Under the pieces are notes generated by a model. It was not told the origin of the DNA. It did no database searches and saw nothing but the letters and a program-made list of their open reading frames with translations. Source: [Clostridium] citroniae WAL-17108 (GTDB lineage: Bacteria > Bacillota > Clostridia > Lachnospirales > Lachnospiraceae). Taken from it: DNA of 64,000 nucleotides. This document shows, one piece after another, positions 42,230 through 50,940 of the stretch. A program made the translations under genes and the position numbers. The DNA is taken from assembly GCF_000233455.1 (NCBI RefSeq), contig NZ_JH376425.1:1-64000 (forward strand). The letters run 5' to 3'. Position 1 is the stretch's first letter. Each line of letters begins with the position of its first letter.

Positions 42230-42238
42230 TGATATAAT
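42230..42238 (+). promoter_or_regulatory. Extended -10 element before the binding protein gene
   Basis: TGATATAAT is a perfect extended -10, 21 bases before the ATG at 42259. Two TACATG copies lie 13 bases apart upstream (about 42194 and 42207). It suggests an extra promoter giving more binding protein than permease. Confidence 0.55.
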
Positions 42239-42258
42239 TTTGAAGGAGGGTTTTATTT

Positions 42259-43671
42259 ATGAAAAGAAAACAGGTAATGGCGGCAGCCCTGGCAGTTGTG
42301 ATGGCGGCGGGAAGTATGCTCACAGGATGCGGCAGCAGCAAGGACAGCGGTTCTGCTGCACAGCAGAGCGGACAGGAACAGGCGGGTGCGTCCGGTCAGT
42401 CTGGTAAAAATCAATCCGGGAGCAGCCAGTCTGGTGAAGGAAACGGGGAGCAGACCACGGTTACATTCTGGGCAGCTGCCGTGACCGAAGAGCGCCAGGG
42501 ATTCTTTGACTGGTTTGCCGGCTATGTGACCGAAGTGTATCCTGATATTAAGGTGGATATGCTGGGCGTTCCGGGTGATCTGAGTGATTACAGGCAGAAG
42601 CTGGACGTGGCGATCCAGGCAGGAACAGCGCCTGACATCACCAATGATTTCCGTCCGGAACTGGTACTCAATGGATATTATGAGAACCTGAACCCTTATT
42701 TTGAAAATTGGGAAGACAAGGATAAAATCAATGAAGCCCTGATTAAATCCAATAAGACATATGACCCCACCGGAGAAGGACTCTACGCGCTTCCCTACAG
42801 TTCCCAGACTTGGAATATGTGGGTAAGACCGGATTGGCTAAAGGAAGTTGGAATGGACGTTCCCACCAACTGGAATGATTTCTTTACAGCCGTAGAGAAG
42901 ATGACGGATGCGTCCAATGATAAATACGGCCTTTGTATCCGCGGCGGTGCAGGCAGCGCCAATACACTGGAGATGCTGATGTACGCATATTCCGGCCTGG
43001 ACCACTATTTTACCGAGGACGGAAAATCCACCATCAATGACCCAAAGAATGTGGAATTTGTACAGAAATATCTGGTAGACTGTTACAATGTATATACGGC
43101 TCAGGATGACCTGACCAAAGGCTGGGCGGATCTGGCTAATTCCTTCCAGTCCGGCAAGGCAGGGATCGTGGTGCATAACCTGGGTTCCGCAGCATCCATG
43201 GTACAGGCATTTGAGGAGGATTACAGCAAATTCCAGGCAGCCAAGTTCCCGGCCTGTGATGGTGGTTATGTGGTTCACGCAGGGCTGATGCCTCTGGGAC
43301 TTTCCATGAACTCTCAGTCCCAGAATAAGGAAGCGGTCTGGAAGGTGATCTCCCTGTATCTGAGCAAGGAAGTAAACACCAAATATTGCCAGCTGTACGG
43401 CGAGATTCCGGCCAATATGGAAGCTGCGCAGGATCCATTTTTCAAGGATTCGCCTTACATGAGCGTGGGTGTTGACATTGAGACCAGCGCAGATGTGAAA
43501 TTTAATGATACTCCATACTATCTTCCGACCTATTCCAATATCCAGTCCGATATGGAGTCCAATATCCAGGCAGTTATGTCCGGGGAAATGACCCCGCAGG
43601 AACTGCTTGACACATGGGCGGCAGCTCTGGAAGAAGCGTATGTGGATTATAATGAATCCGTAAAGCAGTAA
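42259..43671 (+). CDS. Sugar ABC transporter substrate-binding lipoprotein (second system)
   Basis: 470 residues, SBP family 1. The signal MKRKQVMAAALAVVMAAGSMLTGC has lipobox LTGC at about 21-24, followed by a Ser/Gln/Gly linker to about residue 65. The domain begins TTVTFWAAAVTEERQGFFDWF. TGCGS is the lipidation region. GAAGGAGGGTTTTATTT precedes the ATG. It is encoded after its two permeases and before a YesM/YesN pair and a GH43 enzyme, so xylo- or arabino-oligosaccharides are the likely ligand (inference). A hairpin follows the gene. Confidence 0.92.
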   Translation: MKRKQVMAAALAVVMAAGSMLTGCGSSKDSGSAAQQSGQEQAGASGQSGKNQSGSSQSGEGNGEQTTVTFWAAAVTEERQGFFDWFAGYVTEVYPDIKVDMLGVPGDLSDYRQKLDVAIQAGTAPDITNDFRPELVLNGYYENLNPYFENWEDKDKINEALIKSNKTYDPTGEGLYALPYSSQTWNMWVRPDWLKEVGMDVPTNWNDFFTAVEKMTDASNDKYGLCIRGGAGSANTLEMLMYAYSGLDHYFTEDGKSTINDPKNVEFVQKYLVDCYNVYTAQDDLTKGWADLANSFQSGKAGIVVHNLGSAASMVQAFEEDYSKFQAAKFPACDGGYVVHAGLMPLGLSMNSQSQNKEAVWKVISLYLSKEVNTKYCQLYGEIPANMEAAQDPFFKDSPYMSVGVDIETSADVKFNDTPYYLPTYSNIQSDMESNIQAVMSGEMTPQELLDTWAAALEEAYVDYNESVKQ

Positions 43672-43706
43672 TATTAAAATAATGGCCGGACATTCCGGCA
43701 GACCAG

Positions 43707-43724
43707 GGGCACTGAAAAGTGCCC
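43707..43724 (+). terminator. Hairpin after the binding protein gene, weak terminator
   Basis: GGGCACT-GAAA-AGTGCCC is a perfect 7-bp stem with a GNRA-type loop, followed by TTGTTG. A CCGGA/TCCGG stem lies 12 bases upstream. It may stabilise the binding protein mRNA and lower read-through into the kinase gene. Confidence 0.5.
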
Positions 43725-43779
43725 TTGTTGTGGAATATGATAAAGATCCGGCGGCACGGGGGAGAAGGAGGCACAGCCA

Positions 43780-45585
43780 ATGGCATACAGAAGCAGGCGA
43801 ACATTTCAGAAGCAGGTCATGAGGACGTTTCTTCCGGCCACGATCCTTCTTATCCTGTTTTCCGGCATTATGATGTACATGCTGGGGGCCGGGCAGGTAA
43901 AAAAGAATGCCAGATACCTGATCGCCAACACGACCAGGCAGACCGCTGCCGTGGTGGACAGTAAGCTGGAGCTGACACTGGGGAAATGCAGCGAGCTTAA
44001 CAAGACCCTGGCCCTGTGGCGAATGGTGAACCATCCTTATACGGAGGACAGCAAAACCAATGAATACCAGGATATGATCACGGTCCATAAGTTTCTTCAG
44101 GGGATCTACAATGACAGCAACGGAGCTATTGACTCCATTGCATTCCAGACCGTTTACGGCAACCGGCTGAACGTCTATTACGATATGGTTTACGATTATT
44201 CGCACTTAAGCTGGGACAGTTTTGAGGACGGCAGACGTGATTCCCTATTCTGGGTGAACGCCCATGCGGATGAGGTATTTTCCACAAGGATCCCCAGGGA
44301 GGTATTTTCCCTTGTCATCCCCTATAACAATACAAAGAAAGAGTACACGGGGCTCTTGGTGATCAACTTTAAGGGAGATTATTTCCGGGAACTTTTAAAC
44401 GAGGCGGAGATCAGCCGCAACGGCTATGTATTTCTGTTAAGTGAAGACGGCTGCCTGATGCCGGAGCCATCGGACAACCGGTCCGGGCTGAATGAGGAAC
44501 AGCTGGACCAGCTTCGCGGTATGACGGGGAGCGGGGATTTTGAGATCTGGGATCAGGAATCCAGGGAGATGCTTGATATTCATTATACACCTTTAAAGGC
44601 TAACAGCTGGACAGCAGTATCTGTTACGCCTCATTCGGATCTGTACAGCACCCTGGATAATTTCAAGGCCGTATTCTTCATGATCATTGTGGCGGCGGCT
44701 ATCCTTTCCGTGCTCGTAGCCGTGTTCTGTTCGCGCTATGTTTCCAGGCCTATTAAAGAGTTGTCGGAACAGGTGCTGGCATTTGAGAAGAACCGGGATA
44801 TGGTCTTTGGCGTGAACGCGGGATACGAAATCACCACCCTGGCCGGCGGACTGAACCATTTAAAAACCACCATTGACCGGCTGTTGGAGCAGGTGCGGGA
44901 GGAGCAGAAGCAGAAATCCCACCTGGAACTGATGATCATGCAGTCCCAGATCAAGCCGCATTTTCTCTATAACACGCTGGGGTCTATCAAGGCTCTGGCG
45001 GATCTAAAGGAATCCCAAAAGGCTTCCTCCATGTGCGAATCGCTGATCCGGTTTTACCGGATCAGTTTAAGTAACGGGAATTCGGTTATTACAGTGGGCA
45101 TGGAAATGGAATTGGTGGACAATTATCTTCGGATATTGGAATACAGGTATGGGGAAAAGTTTGAGTATTCCTTTGAAATCGAGAAAGGTCTGGAACATGC
45201 CAAGATTCCGCGTATGATGCTGCAGCCGTTGGTGGAGAATGCGGTTTACCATGGAATCAAACCCAAGGACGGCGGGGGAATGATTCTGGTAAGCGGCAGG
45301 ATGGAAGACGGCTTTATGGTCATAACCGTGTTTGATGACGGTGTGGGAATGGATGCAAACACGCTTGACCGGCTGCGGGAGGATTTAAAGGAGGAGGCAA
45401 TCGCCCCGGGCAAACAGGGGGGATTTGCCATGCGCAATGTATATATGAGGCTGAAGGGATTTTATGGGGAACAGGCTGGGATGAAGATTGACAGCGTAAA
45501 GGATGTCTATACCCAGGTACAGATCATGGTACCCCTGGATGTAATGGAGGGAATCGCTTATGTACAGACTGATGATCGTGGATGA
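43780..45585 (+). CDS. YesM-type sensor histidine kinase
   Basis: 601 residues. Membrane segments at about 16-37 and 293-316 enclose an extracellular sensor region of about 255 residues (dCache-like). A HAMP segment follows (RPIKELSEQVLAFEKNRDM). The His_kinase domain has the phospho-acceptor H394 in QSQIKPHFLYN, and the HATPase_c domain has MMLQPLVENAVYHGIKPK and the G-box DDGVGMD. It senses an extracellular sugar or loaded binding protein and phosphorylates the regulator at 45560, with which it overlaps by 26 bases. GGAGAAGGAGGCACAGCCA precedes the ATG. Confidence 0.93.
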   Translation: MAYRSRRTFQKQVMRTFLPATILLILFSGIMMYMLGAGQVKKNARYLIANTTRQTAAVVDSKLELTLGKCSELNKTLALWRMVNHPYTEDSKTNEYQDMITVHKFLQGIYNDSNGAIDSIAFQTVYGNRLNVYYDMVYDYSHLSWDSFEDGRRDSLFWVNAHADEVFSTRIPREVFSLVIPYNNTKKEYTGLLVINFKGDYFRELLNEAEISRNGYVFLLSEDGCLMPEPSDNRSGLNEEQLDQLRGMTGSGDFEIWDQESREMLDIHYTPLKANSWTAVSVTPHSDLYSTLDNFKAVFFMIIVAAAILSVLVAVFCSRYVSRPIKELSEQVLAFEKNRDMVFGVNAGYEITTLAGGLNHLKTTIDRLLEQVREEQKQKSHLELMIMQSQIKPHFLYNTLGSIKALADLKESQKASSMCESLIRFYRISLSNGNSVITVGMEMELVDNYLRILEYRYGEKFEYSFEIEKGLEHAKIPRMMLQPLVENAVYHGIKPKDGGGMILVSGRMEDGFMVITVFDDGVGMDANTLDRLREDLKEEAIAPGKQGGFAMRNVYMRLKGFYGEQAGMKIDSVKDVYTQVQIMVPLDVMEGIAYVQTDDRG

Positions 45586-46864
45586 TGACGAGATGCTGCG
45601 CCGCGGCCTGGTGCAGAATGTGGACTGGGCCGGGCACGGGTTTGAGGTGGTTGCACAAGCTGCAAATGGGAAGGAAGCCCTTTGCAAAATGGATGAATCC
45701 ATGCCGCAGCTGATCGTGACGGATATCCAGATGCCGATCATGGACGGTTTGCAGCTGACAGAAACCATCAGCAGGCTGTATCCGGAGGTGAAGATCGTCC
45801 TGCTGACCGCATATGAGGAATTCGAGTATGCAAAAAAAGCATTGGAATATAAGGTAAGCCAGTATGTTCTGAAATACGAAAGCCAGGATGCGGTTTTGGA
45901 CGCCGTGCTCCAGGCTGCCAGACAGATTGAGGCGGAGAGTGAGAGCCGGCTTCTTAGGGGGAAGAGCCTGGATATGCAGCGCAGGAATTTTTTCCGTGAG
46001 ATCAGCTGCAATAAGATGGAATTGGGGGAAATCCAGGCCCAGGCTGGCCGCCTGGGAATCAGCCTTTCCTGTGGACGATGCCGTATGGCGTCATTTAAGA
46101 TTGAGTCTCTGAAGGCCATGGATGAAATTCCATTTCTGATTCAGACCAAGGAATGGTTTTATGCCATTGAGGAGGCTATCCGGGCAGTGTGCAGGGAGGC
46201 CGGGTATGATCTGTCTTTCTTTCAGGGGAAAGAGTATTTGAACGCGGTTATCATGGAAGGGGAAAATGAACCAAGGCGCAGCCGGGAAGAGATACAGAGC
46301 AGTGGACGGCCGGATCTGCGGGATCTTCTTGGGGATGCTATGTCCAGACTGATGAACCGGCTTGATATCCACCTGTATGCCGGGATCGGCCGTTGGTATG
46401 ACACCATTGACCGCATCCATGATTCCTATATGGAGGCTCTCAAGATCAACAATCTGCGGGACGTGCTGGACCGGGAATATCCAAAGCGGCAGTATCCCAT
46501 TCTGGAGTACAGCCCGTATATGTTTGCCGAGGAGACGGCGGAGGAATTGGTGGGCAAGGTGAGCAGTTATATCAATATGTGTTTCGCAAAGACGGACCTG
46601 TCCCTGGAGCGGATCGCAGACCAGGTTCATCTGTCAGCCAACTATGTCAGCACTTTATTTAAGAAACATTCCGGTATGAATATCAGCGATTATATCATAA
46701 AGATCCGCATGGAGCATGCGGCCGGCCTGCTTTCAGCAACAAACTTTAAGACATATGAGATTGCCGAGCGGGTGGGTTATACGAATTCACAGTATTTCAG
46801 CGTCCTGTTTAAAAAATTCTACGGCATGACGCCCAAGGAATACAGGAACCAGAATAAAATTTGA
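45560..46864 (+). CDS. YesN-type response regulator with AraC DNA-binding domain
   Basis: 434 residues. The receiver domain (about 1-120) has the acidic pocket VDDDEM (8-12) and phospho-acceptor D55 in LIVTDIQMPIMDG. The middle (about 130-320) is the linker region common in YesN proteins. The C-terminal AraC domain has two helix-turn-helix units: SLERIADQVHLSANYVSTLFKKHSG-like and YEIAERVGYTNSQYFSVLFKKFYG-like sequence, ending MTPKEYRNQNKI. Phosphorylated by the kinase at 43780, it probably activates the transporter and GH43 genes. The start lies inside the kinase gene, so the two are coupled. Confidence 0.93.
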   Translation: MYRLMIVDDDEMLRRGLVQNVDWAGHGFEVVAQAANGKEALCKMDESMPQLIVTDIQMPIMDGLQLTETISRLYPEVKIVLLTAYEEFEYAKKALEYKVSQYVLKYESQDAVLDAVLQAARQIEAESESRLLRGKSLDMQRRNFFREISCNKMELGEIQAQAGRLGISLSCGRCRMASFKIESLKAMDEIPFLIQTKEWFYAIEEAIRAVCREAGYDLSFFQGKEYLNAVIMEGENEPRRSREEIQSSGRPDLRDLLGDAMSRLMNRLDIHLYAGIGRWYDTIDRIHDSYMEALKINNLRDVLDREYPKRQYPILEYSPYMFAEETAEELVGKVSSYINMCFAKTDLSLERIADQVHLSANYVSTLFKKHSGMNISDYIIKIRMEHAAGLLSATNFKTYEIAERVGYTNSQYFSVLFKKFYGMTPKEYRNQNKI

Positions 46865-46883
46865 CCATAAGGAGATTAGAATC

Positions 46884-48497
46884 ATGGCGCAGATACAAAA
46901 TCCCATATTAAAAGGATTTAACCCGGACCCATCCATTGTGCGGGTGGGGGAGGAATATTATATTGCAGTATCAACATTTGAGTGGTTTCCGGGAATCACT
47001 GTGTACCGTTCCCGTAACCTGCGGGACTGGGAGTTTGCAGCGGCTCCGCTGAATGACGACCAGAAGCTTGATCTGCGGGGAATCGATACGGCCTGCGGAA
47101 TCTGGGCGCCAAACCTGACCTATGACAATGGACGTTTTTATCTTATCTATACGATTGTCTACACCAACCGTTCCCGTTTTAAGGATACCCATAATTTCCT
47201 GGTTACAGCTGAACACATTGAGGGCCCATGGAGCGATCCTGTATTTCTCAACTGTTCCGGGTTCGACCCGTCCCTGTTCCATGACGGTGACCGGAAATGG
47301 CTGGTCAATATGACCATTGACCACAGAATGGACAGAGCGCGTTTTTCCGGAGTGGATATCCAGGAATATGATGAGATGGGGAACTGTCTGAAGGGCCCTG
47401 TTTACCGCATTTTCCGGGGAAGCCCCATTGGAAAGACAGAGGGTCCCAACATGATGAAGCGGGGCGGATATTATTATCTTATCTGTGCGGAGGGAGGAAC
47501 GGAATTCGGACACTGCGTAACTGTGGCGAGATCCAGGAACATCACCGGGCCTTATGAGGTGGACCCCCAAAATCCCATGCTCACATCCAAGGCAGATGAT
47601 GATTATCCCATACAGAGAGCCGGACACGGACAGCTGGTACAAACCGCGGACGGCAGCTGGTATATGGCGCATCTGTGTTCCAGACCCGTGGACGGGTGCA
47701 GCATTCTGGGACGTGAAACCGCGCTCCAGAATATCCGTTGGACAGAGGATGGATGGTTCTGCCTGGCGGGCGGGGGGAGGCTCCCGTTTGGGGAGGCGAA
47801 GATGGATGCGGAGTTGGAGTTGCTTACAAAAGCAGAGAACGCTTCGGATAAAGTGGAAAAACAGGGAACGGTTTTATGCGCGTCCGGTAATATGGCGGAG
47901 GATTTTAACAGTCCTTCCCTCCCGTGGCAGTTCCTCACTTTGCGGGAGTCGGCCGCGCACTGCGGACTGGACCTTAATTCCAGGCCGGGCTGGCTTCGGA
48001 TCCACGGCGGCAATTCCCTGTCATCCAAGTACCGCCAGGCATTTACCGCCAGGCGTCAGCAGGCATTTTCCTATGATGCGGTGACGAAGGTGGATTTCTG
48101 CCCGGGCGATTATCATCATATGGCGGGATTGGTGTGCTACTATAATTATGACAATTATTTTTATCTGAAGATCACCCGTGATGAGGAGCTGGGGCGCTGC
48201 ATTCAGATTACGTCCGTCATCAACAGGGAGGTGGAGGACAGCCCTTGTGTATCAGTACCGGACAAGGGTGATCTGTATCTCAAGGCAAAGGTAAGGAGAG
48301 GAGAACTTACATTTTTTTACTCCACAGATGGAGAAAATTATGAAGCTGCAGGCAATGTCCTGGACATGCATGGATTGTCGGATGAGCGGGTGAACGGGAA
48401 TGGCTTTGCCGGCGCCATGGTGGGGATCGGATGCCAGGATCTCCAGGGGAATGGGGTCTGGGCGGACTTTGACTGGTTTTTGTATGAGGAGATCTGA
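46884..48497 (+). CDS. Glycoside hydrolase family 43 enzyme (beta-xylosidase / arabinofuranosidase type)
   Basis: 537 residues with a five-bladed propeller at the N-terminus (to about 310) and a C-terminal beta-sandwich (about 335-537) as in the GH43 XynB-like subfamilies. Catalytic residues by motif: base D15 in FNPDPSIV, pKa modulator D128 in SGFDPSLF and acid E186 in GKTEGPNMMK. No signal peptide, so it acts on imported oligosaccharides in the cytoplasm by inversion. Release of xylose from xylo-oligosaccharides is the most likely activity. The ATG follows AAGGAGATTAGAATC, 19 bases after the regulator stop, and it closes the operon. Confidence 0.93.
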   Translation: MAQIQNPILKGFNPDPSIVRVGEEYYIAVSTFEWFPGITVYRSRNLRDWEFAAAPLNDDQKLDLRGIDTACGIWAPNLTYDNGRFYLIYTIVYTNRSRFKDTHNFLVTAEHIEGPWSDPVFLNCSGFDPSLFHDGDRKWLVNMTIDHRMDRARFSGVDIQEYDEMGNCLKGPVYRIFRGSPIGKTEGPNMMKRGGYYYLICAEGGTEFGHCVTVARSRNITGPYEVDPQNPMLTSKADDDYPIQRAGHGQLVQTADGSWYMAHLCSRPVDGCSILGRETALQNIRWTEDGWFCLAGGGRLPFGEAKMDAELELLTKAENASDKVEKQGTVLCASGNMAEDFNSPSLPWQFLTLRESAAHCGLDLNSRPGWLRIHGGNSLSSKYRQAFTARRQQAFSYDAVTKVDFCPGDYHHMAGLVCYYNYDNYFYLKITRDEELGRCIQITSVINREVEDSPCVSVPDKGDLYLKAKVRRGELTFFYSTDGENYEAAGNVLDMHGLSDERVNGNGFAGAMVGIGCQDLQGNGVWADFDWFLYEEI

Positions 48498-48501
48498 TAT
48501 T

Positions 48502-48516
48502 TTGTAACTGTTCAGG
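48502..48516. repeat. Single copy of the GTAACTGTTCAGG repeat boundary
   Basis: GTAACTGTTCAGGGC starts five bases after the GH43 stop and matches TAACTGTTCAGGAC at 13143-13156 except at one base. No second arm is visible before 48700, so this is a partial or decayed copy. Confidence 0.5.
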
Positions 48517-48731
48517 GCACCCAGTTTCCTGTTGTCTCCCTTAAGAAATTCTAACATTTCCTTTAGAAAAAATTCCACAAATAGTCAGGGAATAGTTATG
48601 TGATGTTAAGGCATTTTCAAGGATTAAATCTAAGGTATATGATATGATAGATACATAAAAACAGATATAATCCACATATCCTTAATAAGGGAATGATCTG
48701 AGTGAATCTAAGTGGGAAAGCGGGTGAAGCA

Positions 48732-49445
48732 ATGAAGGTGCGTAGAGGATTAAAATATATGGCAGCCGTTGTCTTGGCAGTGGGTATTTACCTTTGTGCA
48801 ACGGTCATCATGGATGGCTATCATATGTACAGGGATGCGGTGGCTGAGGTAAGCCTGGAGGACAAGGTGGCCTCTATCCGCGGCAAGGAAAACTATACCA
48901 CCTATCATGAGCTTCCCGAGATCTATGTGGACGCGGTGCTGTCGGTGGAGGACCACAGGTTTTATAACCATCCGGGGATTGACGTGATCGCCATCGGCCG
49001 GGCGGTGTTTAACGATATACGGGCAGGAGCCTTTGTGGAAGGCGGAAGCACTGTGACGCAGCAGCTGGCCAAGAACATGTATTTTACCCAGGAAAAGGAA
49101 CTGCAGCGCAAGGTGGCGGAAGTGTTTGTTGCCTTTGACCTGGAGCGCAATTACAGCAAGAATGAGATTTTGGAGCTGTATGTGAATACGATCTATTACG
49201 GAAACGGATATTACTGTGTTAAGGATGCCAGCCAGGGATATTTTGGAAAAGAACCTGGGGACATGACGGATTATGAGAGCACGCTGCTGGCCGGGATCCC
49301 CAATGCGCCGTCCAAGTACGCGCCCACCGTCAGCCAGGAGCTGGCAGGCAAGCGCCAGGAGCAGGTTCTGGCACGTCTTGTGAAATGCGGATATTTTACA
49401 GAGGAACGGGCACTTGAGACACTGGCTGCAGGGAATATGCTGTAG
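48732..49445 (+). CDS. Monofunctional peptidoglycan glycosyltransferase (GT51)
   Basis: 237 residues from ATG 48732 (GCGGGTGAAGCA upstream). A GTG at 48702 would add ten residues and is a second option. A single membrane anchor lies near 9-29 (MAAVVLAVGIYLCATVIMDG). The GT51 motifs follow: AVLSVEDHRFYNHPGID with the catalytic E, GGSTVTQQLAKNMYF, RKVAEVFVAFDLERNYSKNEILELYVNTIYYGNG-like sequence, and the final GIPNAPSKYAP block. It polymerises lipid II into glycan chains outside the membrane. It has no penicillin-binding transpeptidase domain. It is flanked by unrelated genes and probably has its own promoter. Confidence 0.93.
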   Translation: MKVRRGLKYMAAVVLAVGIYLCATVIMDGYHMYRDAVAEVSLEDKVASIRGKENYTTYHELPEIYVDAVLSVEDHRFYNHPGIDVIAIGRAVFNDIRAGAFVEGGSTVTQQLAKNMYFTQEKELQRKVAEVFVAFDLERNYSKNEILELYVNTIYYGNGYYCVKDASQGYFGKEPGDMTDYESTLLAGIPNAPSKYAPTVSQELAGKRQEQVLARLVKCGYFTEERALETLAAGNML

Positions 49446-49553
49446 GCAGGTGTATGCTGTGGGTGAATGATTGCTGCGGATGAGTCCAAGGCGCATTGAC
49501 GATGGGAATCCAGGATGATAAGATGGAAGTATTCAGATTCAGGAGGAGAATAC

Positions 49554-50681
49554 ATGCAGATATCGTCCAGCTTAGGAACGAGCATTGTCACGGAAGTAAA
49601 GAAAATCATCCATGAAGATCTGACGTTCATGGATAAGAGCTGCCGTATTATTGCCTGTACGGATGAAAAACGGATAGGGGATTTCCATGAGGCCAGCAGG
49701 AAGATGCTGGATGAGGGCCTTAAGGAGCTGACGGTGCCGGATGATGATACATATCAGGGAACCCGGTCCGGGATTAACCTGACGCTGGAGATTGAAGGCC
49801 AGGTCGTAGGGGTCGTGGGCATCACGGGAAACGAAGAAGAGGTCAGCCGCTACGGACAGGTTGTAAAGAAAATGACGGAAATCCTGCTGCTGGAAAGTTA
49901 TTTGAAAGAAGAAAAAATGCGGATTCGCAGCGCCAGAAACCGCTTTTTGCAGGAATGGCTGATGACGGATGAGCTGAGGATGAACTCGGCCCTGGTGGAT
50001 GAAGGTATCTCTCAGGGAATCGATGTGATGGTGGCCAGACGGGTTGCGGTGCTTGAGCATACCGGGAATTCCATCATGAGCCAGGAGGATGTGGAACGGA
50101 TTGAACACAGGATCCGCCGCATCCTGAAAGAGGACATGCGCAATGTAAATGGCAGCAGCGGCGGAAGCTTTATCGTACTGATGAGCGAGCGCAGCGATGA
50201 GATGGCGGCGAAGCTGATTACCCAGATCCAGAAGGATATCCAGAAGGAATGCGGATATCAGCTGATTGCAGGCGTGGACAGCCGTACTGTAAGCGGCGGA
50301 CAGCTTAAAGCCGGATATCTTCGGGCCATTAAGGCCCTGAACGGGGCCGCGGTGCGGGGAAACGGCGGGATTGCCTTTTACGACAGTATTTTATTGGAAA
50401 TATTCATCAACGATATTGGACAGGCCACAAAGGAAGAGTTCATACAGCGGGTATTTAAGGGGTGTTCGGAAAAACGGATGAAGGAAGCTGTTCGTATTTT
50501 GAGGGTGCTCTATGAGTGCAACGGTTCCATCAACCAGGCTGCCGAGCAGCTGTACCTCCATAAGAATACGCTGCAGTATAAACTGAACCGGTTAAGGGAA
50601 AAAACGGGTTATGACCCGCGTAAATTAAGCTCGGCGCCTTATTACTATCTGGCGATCGCGTTTTATGAGAGCATGGAATGA
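49554..50681 (+). CDS. CdaR family transcriptional regulator (sugar diacid type)
   Basis: 375 residues from ATG 49554 with AGGAGGAGAATAC in front. The N-terminal putative sugar-diacid recognition domain (about 4-135) starts with LGTSIVTEVKKIIHEDLTFMDKSCRIIACTD. A GGDEF-like middle part follows. The C-terminal PucR-type helix-turn-helix is seen in VLYECNGSINQAAEQLYLHKNTLQYKLNRLREKTGYDPR. The E. coli homologue activates glucarate/galactarate use. Here it sits upstream of a LarA homologue and a membrane hydrolase, so it probably activates the gene at 50941 in response to a hydroxy or sugar acid (inference). Confidence 0.9.
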   Translation: MQISSSLGTSIVTEVKKIIHEDLTFMDKSCRIIACTDEKRIGDFHEASRKMLDEGLKELTVPDDDTYQGTRSGINLTLEIEGQVVGVVGITGNEEEVSRYGQVVKKMTEILLLESYLKEEKMRIRSARNRFLQEWLMTDELRMNSALVDEGISQGIDVMVARRVAVLEHTGNSIMSQEDVERIEHRIRRILKEDMRNVNGSSGGSFIVLMSERSDEMAAKLITQIQKDIQKECGYQLIAGVDSRTVSGGQLKAGYLRAIKALNGAAVRGNGGIAFYDSILLEIFINDIGQATKEEFIQRVFKGCSEKRMKEAVRILRVLYECNGSINQAAEQLYLHKNTLQYKLNRLREKTGYDPRKLSSAPYYYLAIAFYESME

Positions 50682-50698
50682 AGGATATTTATAGAAAG

Positions 50699-50730
50699 AG
50701 GATTACTGCGGGCAGCGGTAGTCCTTTTTT
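50699..50730 (+). terminator. Terminator of the CdaR gene
   Basis: AGGATTACTGC (50699-50709) and GCGGTAGTCCT (50715-50725) pair in RNA with G-U wobbles, followed by TTTTTT. Confidence 0.8.
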
Positions 50731-50829
50731 GATAGATATTCGGACATATATGGAAATGGGTAATAATAGATAAGAATGTGTATGGAATGAAGTAAAAATA
50801 ATACAAAACATACAAATGAGTTTGTTACA

Positions 50830-50897
50830 TATACCATATTAATGCCACTAAATGTAGTTCCTATACCATATCGCCCATATTGGATTTATGATATAGT
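50830..50897 (+). promoter_or_regulatory. Promoter of the LarA gene with two TATACCATAT repeats
   Basis: TATACCATAT occurs at 50830-50839 and 50862-50871, 32 bases apart (three helical turns). An extended -10 TGATATAGT lies at 50889-50897, with the second repeat over the -35 position, where no good -35 box is present. This is the layout of an activator-dependent promoter, and the CdaR protein at 49554 is the obvious candidate. Confidence 0.5.
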
Positions 50898-50940
50898 TAA
50901 TTCATGAAACATACACAGAAACATCGATGAGGAGGGGGAC

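Noticed and set aside
42838-44205. 455-codon open frame on the minus strand
   Set aside because: It runs antisense through the binding-protein and kinase genes, which have complete motifs and ribosome sites. No domain is seen in the minus translation.
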